Positions 13,170 through 25,283 of a DNA stretch of 64,000 bases are shown piece by piece. How positions within the stretch are numbered: position 1 is the stretch's first letter; every line of letters begins with the position of its first letter. The translations under genes and the position numbers were made by a program. The notes below the pieces were generated by a model. That model had not been told where the DNA came from. It was given only the letters and a program-made list of their open reading frames with translations, and did no database searches. This DNA is from Ciborinia camelliae (taxonomy: Eukaryota > Ascomycota > Leotiomycetes > Helotiales > Sclerotiniaceae): the NCBI GenBank assembly GCA_025890175.1, contig JANPYM010000003.1:2290795-2354794 (forward strand), read 5' to 3'.

Positions 13170-13275
13170 ACTACGAGTCAAGTAGATATGCAACAAAAGG
13201 TATGAATGAGTTAGTAGTATAGACTACGAGTCAAGTAGATATGCAACAAAAGATATGGATGAGTTAGTGGTACGA
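13170..13275. repeat. 53-bp tandem duplication
   Basis: A unit beginning ACTACGAGTCAAGTAGATAT starts at 13170 and again at 13223, with a few substitutions, and the start of a third copy (TACGAGTCAAG) follows. No coding content. Confidence 0.8.
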
Positions 13276-14415
13276 GTCAAGCGAATCTTGGGCCTCACTT
13301 GATAAACATGGCAAATGATACAAAGATGAGATGAAGTTTCTGAAGAATGTTCATATTGCAAATAAAGTCCGCGGGGCTGGCCTATGATCCATATCACAAC
13401 TCGTTATGTTCAGCTCACCGGGAGCCTCAGAGAATTTGCGCGGGGTTAGTACTGGGGTGAACCAAAAGTTAAAAGCTTTATTAATGTAGTTGTGGTATTT
13501 TGAAGCTATGGGTAGCAGGTGGGTATCTATCAAGCTCATCGCTCATCACGTCCAATTCTTGCGTTTTGAGGAAATGGTGGTCCCGTTCTTGCTCCAAGAA
13601 GGAAGAGCAAAAGGAAAAAGCAAAAAAAACATACAACAGTGGGGATTCGCTGGTGGTCACCCACCCAACTACTAATCCACCGATCTGAAGCTTGTGTATG
13701 GCAGAGCGGACGGGATGCCCAATTCTCTTCAGTCTATGGTCGTATGTGATGGAACTTGTTTCATTTGTGAATATATCAAAGTATCATGGTATTCGTTGTC
13801 TGTTGGAATTAAGAAGTATTTAGTTCCATGGAACGAAAAATCGGAAATTCAGAATCATCTGCAGCTAACAGAAATCCATTCATCCAAATCTATATCTTCA
13901 GATATCATACCTAATGGGTAAACGTGTTGCAGTTACTCGGCGAATACCATGTCTTTGACAGTCAACACTGCCGAAAATAAATACCTCGAAACCAGTCAGA
14001 TATGGGCAGCATAAAGAACAGCCTCCTCACGGAATAAACAGTTTAGGTACCATTTCAATGGGACATTTGAGAAAATTCCGTTACGTCAAGTTGAGAGGGA
14101 TTCGAGTTTTCTGAGCTTCGTCAAAGAACAGAAAATCGGAAAATATACAAGATCTGTGATCTGAGGTATTATAAAGATTATGCATTGAAGAGGCGGGTTC
14201 AACGACCCCTTCATCCAAGCGATTTTAAATCCCGTTAGCGATGCAGGACTGTTATTGGCCAGGAATGCCAGTTCCCAACAGTTGATAGCTTCAGCTGATG
14301 GGGTGAATTGACAGTCGTGTCTCTGCTACAAGTTTTGAATTTTCGACCCTCTTGATTCTGCCATATTGATGGCCACGGTTTTGAACACCTGAACATCGTT
14401 ACTTTCAACCAAACA

Positions 14416-16064
14416 ATGGCCAATTCATTCTTTACCCTATTTGTGTCGAGCATCATATTCTCATCAATTTACTGGTGGTGGAGGAAGATACTTGCTTGGT
14501 CCGCCAGAAACCAAGCCGGATGCTCTTCCCCAGTCAAGTACAAACACCTTGATCCAATTTGTGGAATTGACCTTCTCATCGAGAAATCAAAGTACATGAA
14601 AGCCGGAAACTTACTGGCCCTAGACGATGAACTATTTGCAAAGTATGGAAAGACATTGCATACAATACTCTTCGGTGCAAATCACTGGATGACTATGGAT
14701 CCTTTGGTTATAAAAACCGTCGCCGCTACCCAAGCCGATAAGTTCGGGAGCGCGCCTACGAACCGTGAGCCTTGCGCGCCATTGCTAGGCGATGGCGCCT
14801 TTACCACCGATGGGCATATATGGAAAAGATCTCGAGAACTTCTCCAACCCGTCTTCAGTCGGTCACAAGTTTCGCAATTATCATCGTTGAATTCTCACCT
14901 GGAACGCTTCCTCGAACATATTCCTCGTGATGGTTCCACCATTGATATCCAACCTCTCACTCAAATGCTCTTCTTAGATAGTTCTATGGAGTTCATTTTC
15001 GGCAAGTCTTCTGGTTCTCTCTCGCCGTCCGAACAGTGAGTATCCCATCTCAGTCACCTGGTTTCGATGAAAATTGGCTTACGAGATACGTAGGACTATC
15101 GAAGCTCAACAATTCTCTGAAGATTTCGAAGAGGGTCTCCGAGGTATGCGAAATAACTACATGAAAACACAATTTTCATGGTTTATGGGTCCCGACAAGA
15201 AATGGCTTGCCCTATGCGCGAAAATACATGCTACCTTGGAAGGTTATATCGACGAGGAGATTGAGCTCCAAAGGCAGTCAAAATCAATGGACCGATCATC
15301 AGAAACCGCCTATGAACCATCAGCCTACAAGTATATTCTTCTCAAAGAGCTTGTTAAAAAGCACCCAGATGACAAGAATCTCATACGAAATGAACTTATG
15401 AATGTCTTCTTTGCAGCGAGAGATTCCGTAGGGACGGTAACAGCCAGCATGCTATTTCTTCTTGCCAGAAGTCCTCAAAGTTGGGAGAAACTGAGAAAAG
15501 AAGTCGCTGCTATCGCACCGGAGCAAGAGTTAACTTTTGAGTTTCTCAAGTCTTTGAAATATGTACAGGCTGTGATCGACGAGAGTAAGTTGATATGGTG
15601 GTTCTAAGTCCGCGTTGTGATCTTCAGCTAACATAAACATAGCACTTCGACTTATACATCCTGTCGATCGAGCTTGGAGGACATGTTTATCCACTTGTAT
15701 ACTCCCTAGTGGTGGTGGGAAGTCAGGAAGAGACCCGATTCTACTACAACCGGGCGACCAAATCGAGCTTGTGTATGGTTGTATGCATAAAGATAAGGAT
15801 ATTTGGGGCGAGGATGCATCCAAATTCAATCCGGACAGAATGATCAGGTTGAAACACAGTTGGAAATATATTCCGTTTTCTGGAGGGCGTCGCACATGTC
15901 CTGCTCAGCAAAACGCCTACACCGATATGGCATTTTTCCTGGTGAGGATGGCACAGGAGTTTAAGACGATTCAAAATCGGGATGATTGCTTGGAGTATGT
16001 CGAGGAGTATGTTTTGACCAAATCGAGTCGAAATGGAGTCAAGGTTGCATTCTCTCTCGAGTAA
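14416..16064 (+). CDS. Cytochrome P450, CYP52-like (510 aa)
   Basis: Exons 14416-15035, 15094-15584 and 15643-16064 (both introns 58 nt) join to 510 codons, a normal P450 length. The N terminus has one hydrophobic segment (about residues 5-20) and a basic stop, as in ER-anchored P450s. Visible landmarks are the C helix WKRSRELLQPVF, the I helix FFAARDSVGT, the K helix ETLRLIHP (ExxR, formed across intron 2), NPDRM in the PERF region, and the haem loop PFSGGRRTCPAQQ with its Cys ligand. The overall pattern, including the GRDPILLQPGDQ stretch, is that of the CYP52 clan of alkane and fatty-acid terminal hydroxylases; the substrate is inferred only. Unusual points: the I-helix acid-Thr pair reads Asp-Ser, and the last Gly of FxxGxRxCxG is Ala. 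The ATG at 14416 is the first codon of the membrane anchor. A Gup1-type acyltransferase follows 546 bp downstream on the same strand. Confidence 0.85.
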
Positions 16065-16610
16065 CACCTTCGCCAAGCTATCAGTCTGTACTCAGCTGAT
16101 CCTATAAGTTGTCGGACGAGGGCGAACATTTGATTCAGAAAAGCCCTGTTCACTATTTATTAACCTTCTAACTATATACTACCTCCTAATAACAAATAAT
16201 ATATACCGCAAAATATTTTTAGTGCTCAATAAGTGACTATCATAATCTGAATTAGCATTAGCATTTTGAAATTCAGGGCTTCTGATACGCTAAAGAAATA
16301 CGCGTGTAGCCTCAAGCCCCGAATTTCCGTGAATACCCCATACCATAGATTAACAAGGAAGGGGTGTTGGCGTTGGGCCGAGGAGCCAAAATATAGAAAT
16401 AAATTCATATCTGGCTGAATCGAATTGGACCCCTAATTACGAATGCAATTACCTAGGTACGGAGGAGATTCATGCTGTGAATAATTATTGATATATCTTC
16501 AGTCCATCTTTAAATTCCTTGTATAAATTCACAGTTCTGTTCACTCTTTTACACTCCTGTTTGAACCTCGTTCCCTACCGCAACAGAACTCTCGACCTCA
16601 TGATTGAGCA
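16065..16610. other. P450-GUP1 intergenic region
   Basis: AT-rich terminator DNA of the P450 (about 16140-16220), a CCTAGG motif at 16450-16461 and a CT-rich leader before the GUP1 ATG. No extra gene is seen. Confidence 0.55.
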
Positions 16611-16614
16611 ATGA
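16600..16614 (+). promoter_or_regulatory. Minimal upstream ORF overlapping GUP1 start
   Basis: ATG at 16600 opens a four-codon frame (Met-Ile-Glu-Gln) whose TGA at 16612-16614 overlaps the main ATG at 16611-16613 as ATGA. If the transcript begins upstream, this layout suits termination-reinitiation or leaky scanning control. The transcript start cannot be seen here. Confidence 0.4.
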
Positions 16615-18725
16615 GTATCTTCTCATTTGTACGGAGCATTTATGCCCTAGATACCATCGATACACGATTCACGAATTCTTCTTCAACCCCATACCGAGTC
16701 GATCCTGCTGCTGCAAAGTCGAAACGAGATGATTCGAAACCAGGCGAAGGGGTACGGACAGACAGCAATGGCAGACCAATTGCTCAACCATCGAGATGGA
16801 AAACCCCGGAGTTTTACTTCTATTACTTCATTTTCTTGACAGTCGTGCCATATATGTTTTGGATCGCCTATGATGTTTCTAGACGTCAGTATAGGACTTG
16901 CTTTGTCAAAAATATGATCTGACAGAAGTCCAGCTTCCGATCCCAATTACCATAAATACAAGCACCTTCTTTCCGATGGCTGGGTCCCTGGGCGCAAGAT
17001 CGTATGTGGATATCTGAGAAAGACGGCTATGGCAGATGCTAATTTGATGTAGGATATTTCGGATGCACAGTATTATAACTTTCGAACCAATGTGCCATAC
17101 CTTGCGGTTCTCGTTGTTTTCCACCCTATCCTTCGACGCATATATGAATCTATCAACCCCATTCCTGCTCGAGTTGGATCACCCAAACCCAATGGCAATA
17201 AAACATACATATCTGTGGCGGAAGGAAATGCGAGGCTTGAACAACGAGCCGGATTTGATTTCATTTTCGCATTCATCTACCTCTCGGCTCTGCATGGCTT
17301 TTCGGTCTTTAAGATTATCCTAATACTCTATGCGAACTATTGTCTAGCTACCAGACTTCCTCGAAAGTTCATTCCTGTAGCAACGTGGGTTTTCAATATC
17401 GGTATATTGTTTGCAAACGAGCTTTCAGATGGATACAGGTTTAAATCAATGGCACAATATCTCTCCCCTAAGGGTGAAACTGGGTTTCAAAATGGAGCTT
17501 TGCTGCACAGTTGGGCAGAATGGATGGATGATTATTCGGGTATCGTTCCACGATGGGAGATTCTGTTCAATCTTACTGTGTTGAGGTTGATCAGTTTCAA
17601 TTTGGATTATTACTGGAGTCTAGAGAGAGGGGCTGGAAGTGCATTAGAGGTAGGTCATAAGGAAAGAGTTGTATCGTCCCATTTAATGCTAATGCGCAAA
17701 AGAAGAAACAACTCGACCCTGCGAATCTTTCCGAGCGAGATCGCGTTTCAATTCCCGCACCAGAGAAGGATTACAATTATCGAAACTACTTCGCATACGC
17801 GGTTTATGCCCCTTTATATTTAGCAGGACCAATCTTCACATTCAATGATTACATTTCTCAATCGAAATATCGCCCTGCTACCATAGACAATAGACGAACC
17901 TTGAAATATGGTATTCGTTTCCTGCTTTGTCTGTTGGCAATCGAATTACTCCTACATTTTGACTACTGCGTGGCCATCTCCAAAGGCAACCCTAATTGGT
18001 CAGATTATACTCCAGCTCAATTAAGTTTACTCTCATACTTCAACCTCCATGTATTATGGCTGAAGCTCCTCCTACCTTGGCGATTTTTTAGACTTTGGTC
18101 TCTCATTGATGGGATTGACCCTCCTGAAAATATGCTTCGCTGCCTTTCCGATAATCCATCGACCGTCCAGTTTTGGCGAAGCTGGCATCGCAGCTACAAC
18201 CGCTGGATTATCCGCTACATCTATCTCCCTATGGGAGGTTCATCTTCACGAAATTGGAAGGCACAACTCCAATCAATTGTCAACTATCTTGTAGTTTTTA
18301 CATTCGTAGCGCTATGGCATGATATAAGTCTCAACTTACTCGTATGGGGCTGGCTAATCGTTTTATTCATGCTACCGGAAGTCATTGCTGGCATGGTCTT
18401 CCCACGCAAGAAGTGGCTGAACGATCTTACATACTACAGAGTGATATGTGGAATTGGAGCAGTGGCAAATCTGATGTTTATGATGATGGCGAACTTGGTT
18501 GGGTTTGCTGTTGGGGTTGACGGGTTGAAGAGCATTATTTCTGGAATTTTTAGAGACTTTTCAGGTATGTCTCACTCAAGAGGTGACAAGGAATATTAAA
18601 ACTAACATAAATAAATAGGGATCGTTTTTCTGATTACGGCCTGGGGGGCACTTTTTGTGGGCTGTCAGGTTATGTTTGAAGTGAGGGAGAGTGAACATAG
18701 AAAAGGCATTTTCTTAAGATGTTAG
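16611..18725 (+). CDS. GUP1: Gup1-like MBOAT O-acyltransferase (635 aa)
   Basis: Five exons join in frame: 16611-16884, 16934-17001, 17053-17649, 17703-18564 and 18619-18725 (introns 49, 51, 53 and 54 nt; exon 4 could start at 17706 instead). The product has 635 residues, near ten membrane segments, and the order of motifs seen in fungal Gup1: the cytosolic N terminus, HKYKHLLSDGW...GRKI (exon 2), the NFRTNVP segment, the conserved YAVYAPLYLAGPI region, SFWRSWHRSYNRW-like sequence (here VQFWRSWHRSYNRW) and the MBOAT active-site His in VALWHDISLN. Gup1 remodels the lipid part of GPI anchors in the ER and affects sterol- and sphingolipid-rich domains; it was first described through glycerol uptake. 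The second exon is only 68 nt and is placed by frame and family pattern. The short C terminus ends just after the last membrane segment. A four-codon upstream ORF overlaps the start codon. Confidence 0.88.
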
Positions 18726-20239
18726 ACTTCAACAAATCGGGATTACTAGGAAATGCAATTTTTCCATACCTACTTTCAGTCCCTCGCCTATCTTTAATTT
18801 TTTGATATTTCTGATACACCAGGGTTGCATTCCCTCCCGACTATCAATGATCTTATAACCCGTCGGAACATTGCATACTCGTTGATCAACATCAAGTCTC
18901 ACTCCCCTTGTGAGTCTCATTTAACCGCACCCAATATAATAATACACCCATACGACCTCTATCAGCGCCATGGAGTTATGATGTTGCAACAAGGTGTGGC
19001 GCATTTGTCAAGTGGCGGGTCCGTGGATTATAGCTCGATAATAAGGGGTCTCAGGGTAATCGGTATGATTGGGGAAGATGCGTTGGAATAAGTCTGTAGG
19101 GTTAGTGGTTTTATGGGCGTGCGGGGGAGGGGGGGTGGGTTATATAAAGAGTATGGAATAGGAGAAGAATGAAAAAGTAGCTGTCATCGAAAAGCACAAC
19201 ACTTTCTTTGACCCCAAATACAACAAATATCCGTTTGATTTATTCCACTCCGTCTCATATCAGCCACCCCACCCAACCAAAAACCTCCCATCAATCTCCC
19301 CACCAGGATTTCCGGCCTCCATCCACGACGTGCGCCGTCATCCTCTCCTCTTCTCTCGTGCTCGGAACCATCCCATACACATTTCAACATTGGGCCAAGT
19401 ATAAATCAAAGTCTGCATGCACCTTTGGGCTCAATCGCTTGGAAATGTCTACAGGACAGGGCCATTCGCCTGTAAGCGAAGTGGATTTTCCGAGGGTTTT
19501 AGGGATTAATATGGAGGCACGGCAGCTGCAGCCCGTCGAGGCATTTGAGATTGGGATGGGAAATGGATAATGAAGAATAGGAATCCGTTTGCCTTTGTTG
19601 GAGGAGGCAAATATTTTCACGGCGTATAGGAGGAGTGTGGAGGCGTTTTTGTAGGCGCCGTTGGATAGGATTGTGGAAGAAGGGGCGAGGGTGAAGATTG
19701 TGGTAATTGGTGATTGTTGATTGGTTGAGGAAAGTAAGAAATAGGTAGGGTGGGATTAGAGAGTGATATGTGGATAGGTATTTGAGGATAATCATTTGGA
19801 TATATTAGATGATAGTATATATTTATGATCCAATTGGATAAATATATTCGTCAATAATAATCTAAAGTTTCCAGATTATATACCATTTCTATTTCATCAC
19901 TCTCAACTCATTATTTATCTATTTCTCATATACCAGTTCTCCCACCTAATATTACCTGGTACCTATACCTATTATAATCAATCTCCTTCACAAGCCACCA
20001 TTTCCACGACCCCCCTCGGATCAATATCCTACATTCGGATTCGGCATCGTATATGTCTTTTCGTTTGACTTCCGTGTGGGCGACCATATTTAGGCAACTT
20101 TATGGCACAGTCCGAATGCTTATTATGCTCATTATGCTTCAATACTAGAGTATAGTATTTCTTGTATTTTTACTGAAGTTCAAACTTCACTCGTTCCTTT
20201 ATCTTTCTTTTAATACATCTAATCATATCTTGATTGATC
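18726..20239. other. Intergenic, no convincing gene
   Basis: About 1.5 kb without a supportable gene. A 120-codon frame at about 19208-19570 has no domain, biased composition and no exon support, so I leave it out. The last 400 bases are AT- and CT-rich and probably serve the secreted-protein gene that follows. Confidence 0.5.
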
Positions 20240-21845
20240 ATGCGGTCTGTATCATTCAATGCTGTGATTCTTACACTCACTTCCCTTGCTACCTCTGGAT
20301 TCGCTCTGCCAACTCTAGACCAGTCATTCCCTACGGATGCTGCTACAAGCATCACTCACGGCTCTCATGACATTCGCGGAAATCCTAGCACGATCGATAC
20401 CGACACTAGTACCAACAAACAAGTATCAATTCACAATCAGACTGAAGAAGCAATCCCCGCCATTCTCCTAGTGCGATCTTTACCCTTCCCTCACAATATC
20501 ACCCTCCCCATCTCCACCTGTCTCGAAGTATACGAAAATCTAGGGCTGAATGTTATGGCTAGCCCAATCTGTCCTGGCGACGAAAAGGCTTACTTATTGT
20601 TGTTCTGTACACCCTATTGTAACAACTTTTCTCCGCTCGTCATCGAATCCGCCAATGCCTTCTGGGGTAACGGTCTTTGGCCACGCATCGGATCAGGGAG
20701 GACGGCGAAGACGCTAAAAAGATGGTCCCTCATGTTCACATGTGCTCGTTCCAAAACCAAGGCATTAAAGAGCCTCCCCGAACCAAAGGGTTATCAAGTC
20801 CTGAACGCCGACCGCACCCGAACCTTCTTAGCCCCGATCATCAATAACGATGAAGCGGGTCTCGTCTTCAACCCTCCCCCACGAGGTATCCACAGCCCGC
20901 AAGTATTCAAGATCTCCGCATCAACATGTCTTTGGTCCCCTTCTCGCGAACTCTCCAATAAAATCCGTGTCTTCCGTCCGCTCCGATGTCCTGCGGGCCA
21001 ACAATCCTTCACATTCCTCTTTACACAAAGAGAATGCCATGGTAAATGGACACTCTTTGATGGAAATGGAATATATACGACGGTTTTTGATATCGATGAG
21101 AATCTGGAGGAGTGGTCCATTTTGTTTACATGTTTAAACCACGTGCCCGAAGCGGAAGGAGTATGGGAAACACTTGGCATAGAGCGGGTATCAAAAGAGC
21201 TGATACTTCTGAATGATGAAGAAACCATAAAATCCCCCCAACCACCTCCTAATTCGCAAAACGCGACCCTCGCACTAGCCCTCACGGTTACCCCACAAAT
21301 CTTCCATCTCCCCCTCTCAACTTGTCTCATCCTCATCATCTTCCCACAACTTTTCCTCTATACTCCGCGTCGTTACACCCCCTACATGCCCCTCGGATCG
21401 ACCGAGATCTTTGACGGTGCTTTATGCACACAGATTCTGTAAGGGTCCCCACCAAAGTGTAACGAGTGAGAAAAGCTACCCGTCATATAAATCATTGTTC
21501 AATTGGGCTCCGTGGATTAAGGTATGGTCGATGGGATTCATTTGCATTCCCAATGGCACTGCGATTTCTGTTCCGAGAAAATGGGAGGGGGCGGGAATGG
21601 AGTTGATTGTTGAGGGGAAGGGGTGGGATCTTGTGGCGACGGTTGTGGGGCTAGAGGATGAGTTTAAGACTGAGAGGAAAGGAATAGAAGGAACAACACA
21701 AACTGCTCCGCTGGAGTCCGTTTCTGAGATTGGATCGAAAGGAGAGAAAACTACAACACAAACTGCCCAGCATGAGTCTGCGTCTGAGTTTTTGTCGGAG
21801 CAAGAGCATGAGAAAATCTCAACCCAAAAGCCCTTACAACAGTGA
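20240..21845 (+). CDS. Secreted three-module Cys protein, frame broken in module 3
   Basis: The ATG at 20240 begins a signal peptide (MRSVSFNAVILTLTSLATSG, cleavage near FA-LP). The first frame runs to a TAA at 21440-21442 (400 aa). A second frame continues at once and ends at 21845. Three related modules of about 80 residues are visible, each with an early 'STCL' and a late 'W(S/x)xxFxC': module A about residues 83-168 (STCLEV ... RWSLMFTC), module B about 220-295 (STCLWS ... EEWSILFTC), module C from about 353 (LSTCL). Module C's closing part (KVWSMGFICI, about 21520-21545) lies in the other frame. So a one-base frame change near 21410-21440, a base-calling error, or a very short unusual intron must separate the halves; GT at 21439 with AG at 21475 would give a 37-nt intron. 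The C-terminal tail is hydrophilic with a repeated TTQTA..ES.SE motif. No known family is recognised. It is probably extracellular; the function is unknown. It may be a recent pseudogene. Confidence 0.6.
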
Positions 21846-23958
21846 GAAATCTCCTCGTCTTCCTTCGAAGCTTGTCTGGGAGAAAATATCAACAAATTCA
21901 TAACGTCCTCAACAGCTCCCACCTCCCATCTCCCACCAAGAATTAGAAATCCTCTTCTACTTCTGTACTGTTCAATCCTACTCTTATTTGTCTCTTTCGT
22001 AGCCATATGCCATAATAAGTTATATTCATGGGATTGGTTTGAATTTATCTATGTATAACTTACGGTTTCTTGGGGATATGAAGTAAAGTGTTTGGTGAAC
22101 TGTGGATAGGGAAACATAAGGGAGAGATTGATTGATTGATTAAATGAGGTATTCTTGCAGCCTGAGTAGGTATTGAATGTTTAAATCCACATACGTATCT
22201 CTAGTATATTTTTTGTATACAAGATTATTTACTCACTCACCGGACCAAATATGAACACTTAATCATCTTCCGAAAAGAAATCGGATGTATACTAGATTAC
22301 CATACAATAACGTAGTCTCGTCACATTTAAAGGAAAATAAACAAAGAACATGTGGGAAATTGGCGTATATGGACACAGGCAACTCAAGCAACGCAGCATT
22401 CTTCTTCTTTTTCCTCCTCTACTCTCCTCTCTTCTCTCCGCATCAACACCAACTCCCAAATCCCCCAACAATAACCCTCTTTTCCCCAAAATCCTCCATC
22501 GCATCACCTCTCACGGCCCTTTGTCTTCCGCCCTTTCGCTCATGCATGGCAATCATGCATTACACATTTCATGTATTGATTGATTAGGCTATTTTCCGTG
22601 ATATTATCATGAACAACTTCAATACCAGGTCAGCAGACTGAAGACATTGAGATATGAGAGAGGTATCTAAATATATCGAGAAGAATAGTTCCGAGTCTCC
22701 TGATTGCCGGTGGGCGAAATGAGAGTTTGCGGACGAGATTGCTGGGGTTTTTATATATAAAATGGATGAGATTGATAAAATAGATGAGATGGATGAGATT
22801 GCTTGTCGATGCTTCCAGCGCTCCAATCACCTTCTGTTCAGATGCATGCGTAGATAATTTCGGGTGAGGAGAGAGTTGCCAAAGTACTTGAGGTTGAGGG
22901 CATTTTCGTGTACACGGAACTACAATAGCCAAAACAACCAGTCGTTCTTAGCAATCTAAAATTCTTTTCGGTGGATGAAATCTCAACCGTGTGCACTGGT
23001 GGTACAATTATTAGGTATTATGAAGGGGTTAGGTTTCGTAACAACCCAGCTACCTAGCTCCAGAATCAACGGAAAGTTTTCCCAGTATCATATTTTCGTT
23101 CTTTAAAGGACAATACAGCAAATTACGAGCAGATATATATTAAGATCAATATAAATTCGTCGAAATTCGAGATGTAAAAGTATCTTGTTGTAGGGCACCG
23201 GTACGACGGAGTACAGTAAGCTCGAGATGGGAATATACTGGCAATGTACCTGTAGCTTTCAGAACCTTGCAGTAATTCTATAATATCGCTAGAACTACAG
23301 TACACAACCTCTAATTCCGATTCTTCCCGACCTTCATGTTGTCATGTTGTCATCTTTCCATACTTTCAGCTCGTCCTTATTTGATCTTGAAATTTTTAAT
23401 GTGACTATCACTCAACCACTCTCGAATATGCTCCAAGGCATCCAAATCGTTGTCGAACAAAGCAGTTTTCCTACTACATCCTGCCCCAGATCTCTTCAAT
23501 GAGCTTTTTTTAATAAAATATTGGCTCCAATCTGATTCCACTCGGGTTTCCCGTTGGTAATATATCTGAAGGTTTGGTTTCGGCTGTACCGCCTGCCTGC
23601 CTGCAAGAATCTTTACGTTTGGAACATCGAAACATTCGAAAACTTGGCTTTTGAAACGGCCTTCTTGGAAGCCAGATTATGTAAGTCATAGTCTACCAAC
23701 TTGGTCTTTCCAAACCGATTTGTTGGATGGCTTTGCGACGTATGATGAATGTGAACCTGTCCTTGAGATGCCTATGTGAAAAGAACAGAAAAGAAGAAAA
23801 GCAAAAGACGGAAAAGAGCCAAGGGAAATAAAACCACAAGTTTGATATCTATTTCTTTCTATCGAAATATAACTATGGGATAAGATTATCCATGCAAGGG
23901 CTCCAACCTATCTATAATGCCATGCAAAACCAGCTAAGATCACAAACAGCAATAAAAT
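21846..23958. other. Intergenic, no convincing gene
   Basis: About 2.1 kb between the secreted-protein gene and the 3' end of thioredoxin reductase. It contains a GATGAGATT-type repetitive stretch at about 22765-22802 and otherwise AT-rich unique DNA. No frame shows a recognisable domain. Confidence 0.5.
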
Positions 23959-25283
23959 CTAAAGCAAAGGGTTAGATTTATACTCGGGTACAACAGCATC
24001 GTTGCCCTTTTCAGCGTCTGTCTTCTCCAAATCGTGATGTTCATCCTCTTGCTCAGAGAGGAATTTTTCAGCCTCGAGAGCTGCTATACATCCAGATCCT
24101 ATTGACATGATTAGCTCTTTTTCACAAATTCAAAAAGGATAGAGATACAACATACCGGCACTAGTAATAGCCTGTCTATATCTCTTATCCTGAACATCAC
24201 CTGCAGCAAAAACTCCCTCCACATTTGTGTAACTGGTTCCGGGCTTGGTGACAATATACCCCTCAGAATCCGTCTCGATTTGCTCCTTGAACAATGTGGT
24301 GGCTGGATCATGTCCCACAGCATAGAACAATCCATTAGCCTCTGCTTTCTCTTCCTCTCCAGTAATGACGTTCTTGAAAACCATGTGTGTCATCAATCCC
24401 TTGTCATTACCAGTAATTTCGCCACCAACGGTATTGAATTTGACAGTGACTTTCTTATTGGCAAGCAATCTCTTAGCCATCGTTTTCGACGCACGTAGAT
24501 GATCTTTTCGGACCAAAACCGTAACGTGGGATCCGTATTTGGTGAGGAACATGGCTTCTTCCGCAGCACTATCTCCACCACCAATAACTACCAAAGGCTT
24601 ATTTCTGAAAATTGGTACGGCTCCGTCACAGACTGCACAGGCGGAGATACCATTTTGCCAGTATTTCTCTTCACCTGGAAGACCAAGTCTGCGGGCCGAG
24701 GCACCGGTGGCGATGATAATGGAGTCGGCTGTGTGTTCTGTCTTGTCGTCCCATTCGGTCCAGTATTTGAAAGGACGTTTGGAGAGATCTACTTTTGCGA
24801 TTGTTTCGGTGATAATTTCAGTACCAAATCGTTCGGATTGTGCGCGCATGTTGTCCTTCACACGGTTCCATTAGCTGCAGTCCAGGCCAATGTATGCACA
24901 CAGGTTGAGCTTACCATGAGTTCTTGTCCGCCAATTCCCTTGGGGAAACCGGGGAAGTTCTCTACATCGGTAGTGGTAGTCAATTGTCCACCTGCGGCAA
25001 TTCCATTTGCTAGGAAACCCTCATAAAGCACAGCTAAGCATTGATTGTCAGTCGATTTCTCCTTCCACAGCTCCAATCCCCAGAAAATGTACTTACGTTT
25101 CAATTCTGCACGCGCAAGATAAACAGCAGCAGTGTGAGCCGCTGGGCCGGAGCCAATAACTATTTTCCAACATCAGTACACGTTCGCAGAAATCATCTTT
25201 GTGCCATCCATCCATCCATCTCTCAACACAAGCTCACCCCACCATCCAAAGGGGAAATACTCACTAACAACCTTGCTATGCAT
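23959..25283 (-). CDS. TRR1: Thioredoxin reductase (346 aa from the ATG)
   Basis: Five exons on the minus strand: 25283-25265, 25159-25097, 25033-24915, 24855-24156 and 24098-23959 (introns 105, 63, 59 and 57 nt). They give 346 residues, the usual length for low-molecular-weight fungal thioredoxin reductase. Motifs in order: FAD site [11 protein letters not shown] near the N terminus, [17 protein letters not shown], the redox-active CAVC followed by DGA (about residues 145-151), the NADPH site [10 protein letters not shown], and the closing FAD motif [16 protein letters not shown]. The enzyme passes electrons from NADPH through FAD and the Cys pair to thioredoxin in cytosol and, in many fungi, mitochondria. 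The first exon is only 19 nt. Upstream of the ATG the frame stays open for 46-49 codons with a basic, Ser/Ala-rich, presequence-like composition but no ATG; see the separate entry. The gene is followed by Cog4 on the same strand upstream. Confidence 0.95.

Larger units (their letters stand above)
12437..14415. other. Intergenic between divergent antiporter and P450 genes
   Basis: No gene is seen. The stretch holds five ATATCAR units at about 12587-12620, candidate pH- and stress-response sites at 12636-12707, a CTAGGTAGG run at 13125-13142 and a 53-bp tandem duplication at about 13170-13275. The proximal part serves as 5' DNA for the divergent antiporter and P450 genes. Confidence 0.6.

Noticed and set aside
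19208..19570. 120-codon plus-strand frame
   Set aside because: No domain, biased N terminus and no exon structure; treated as chance.
20794..21339. 181-codon minus-strand frame opposite the secreted-protein gene
   Set aside because: Shadow of the plus-strand coding sequence, with no domain and no signal.
21476..22006. 176-codon minus-strand frame
   Set aside because: Overlaps the tail of the plus-strand secreted-protein frame; low-complexity and unrecognised.
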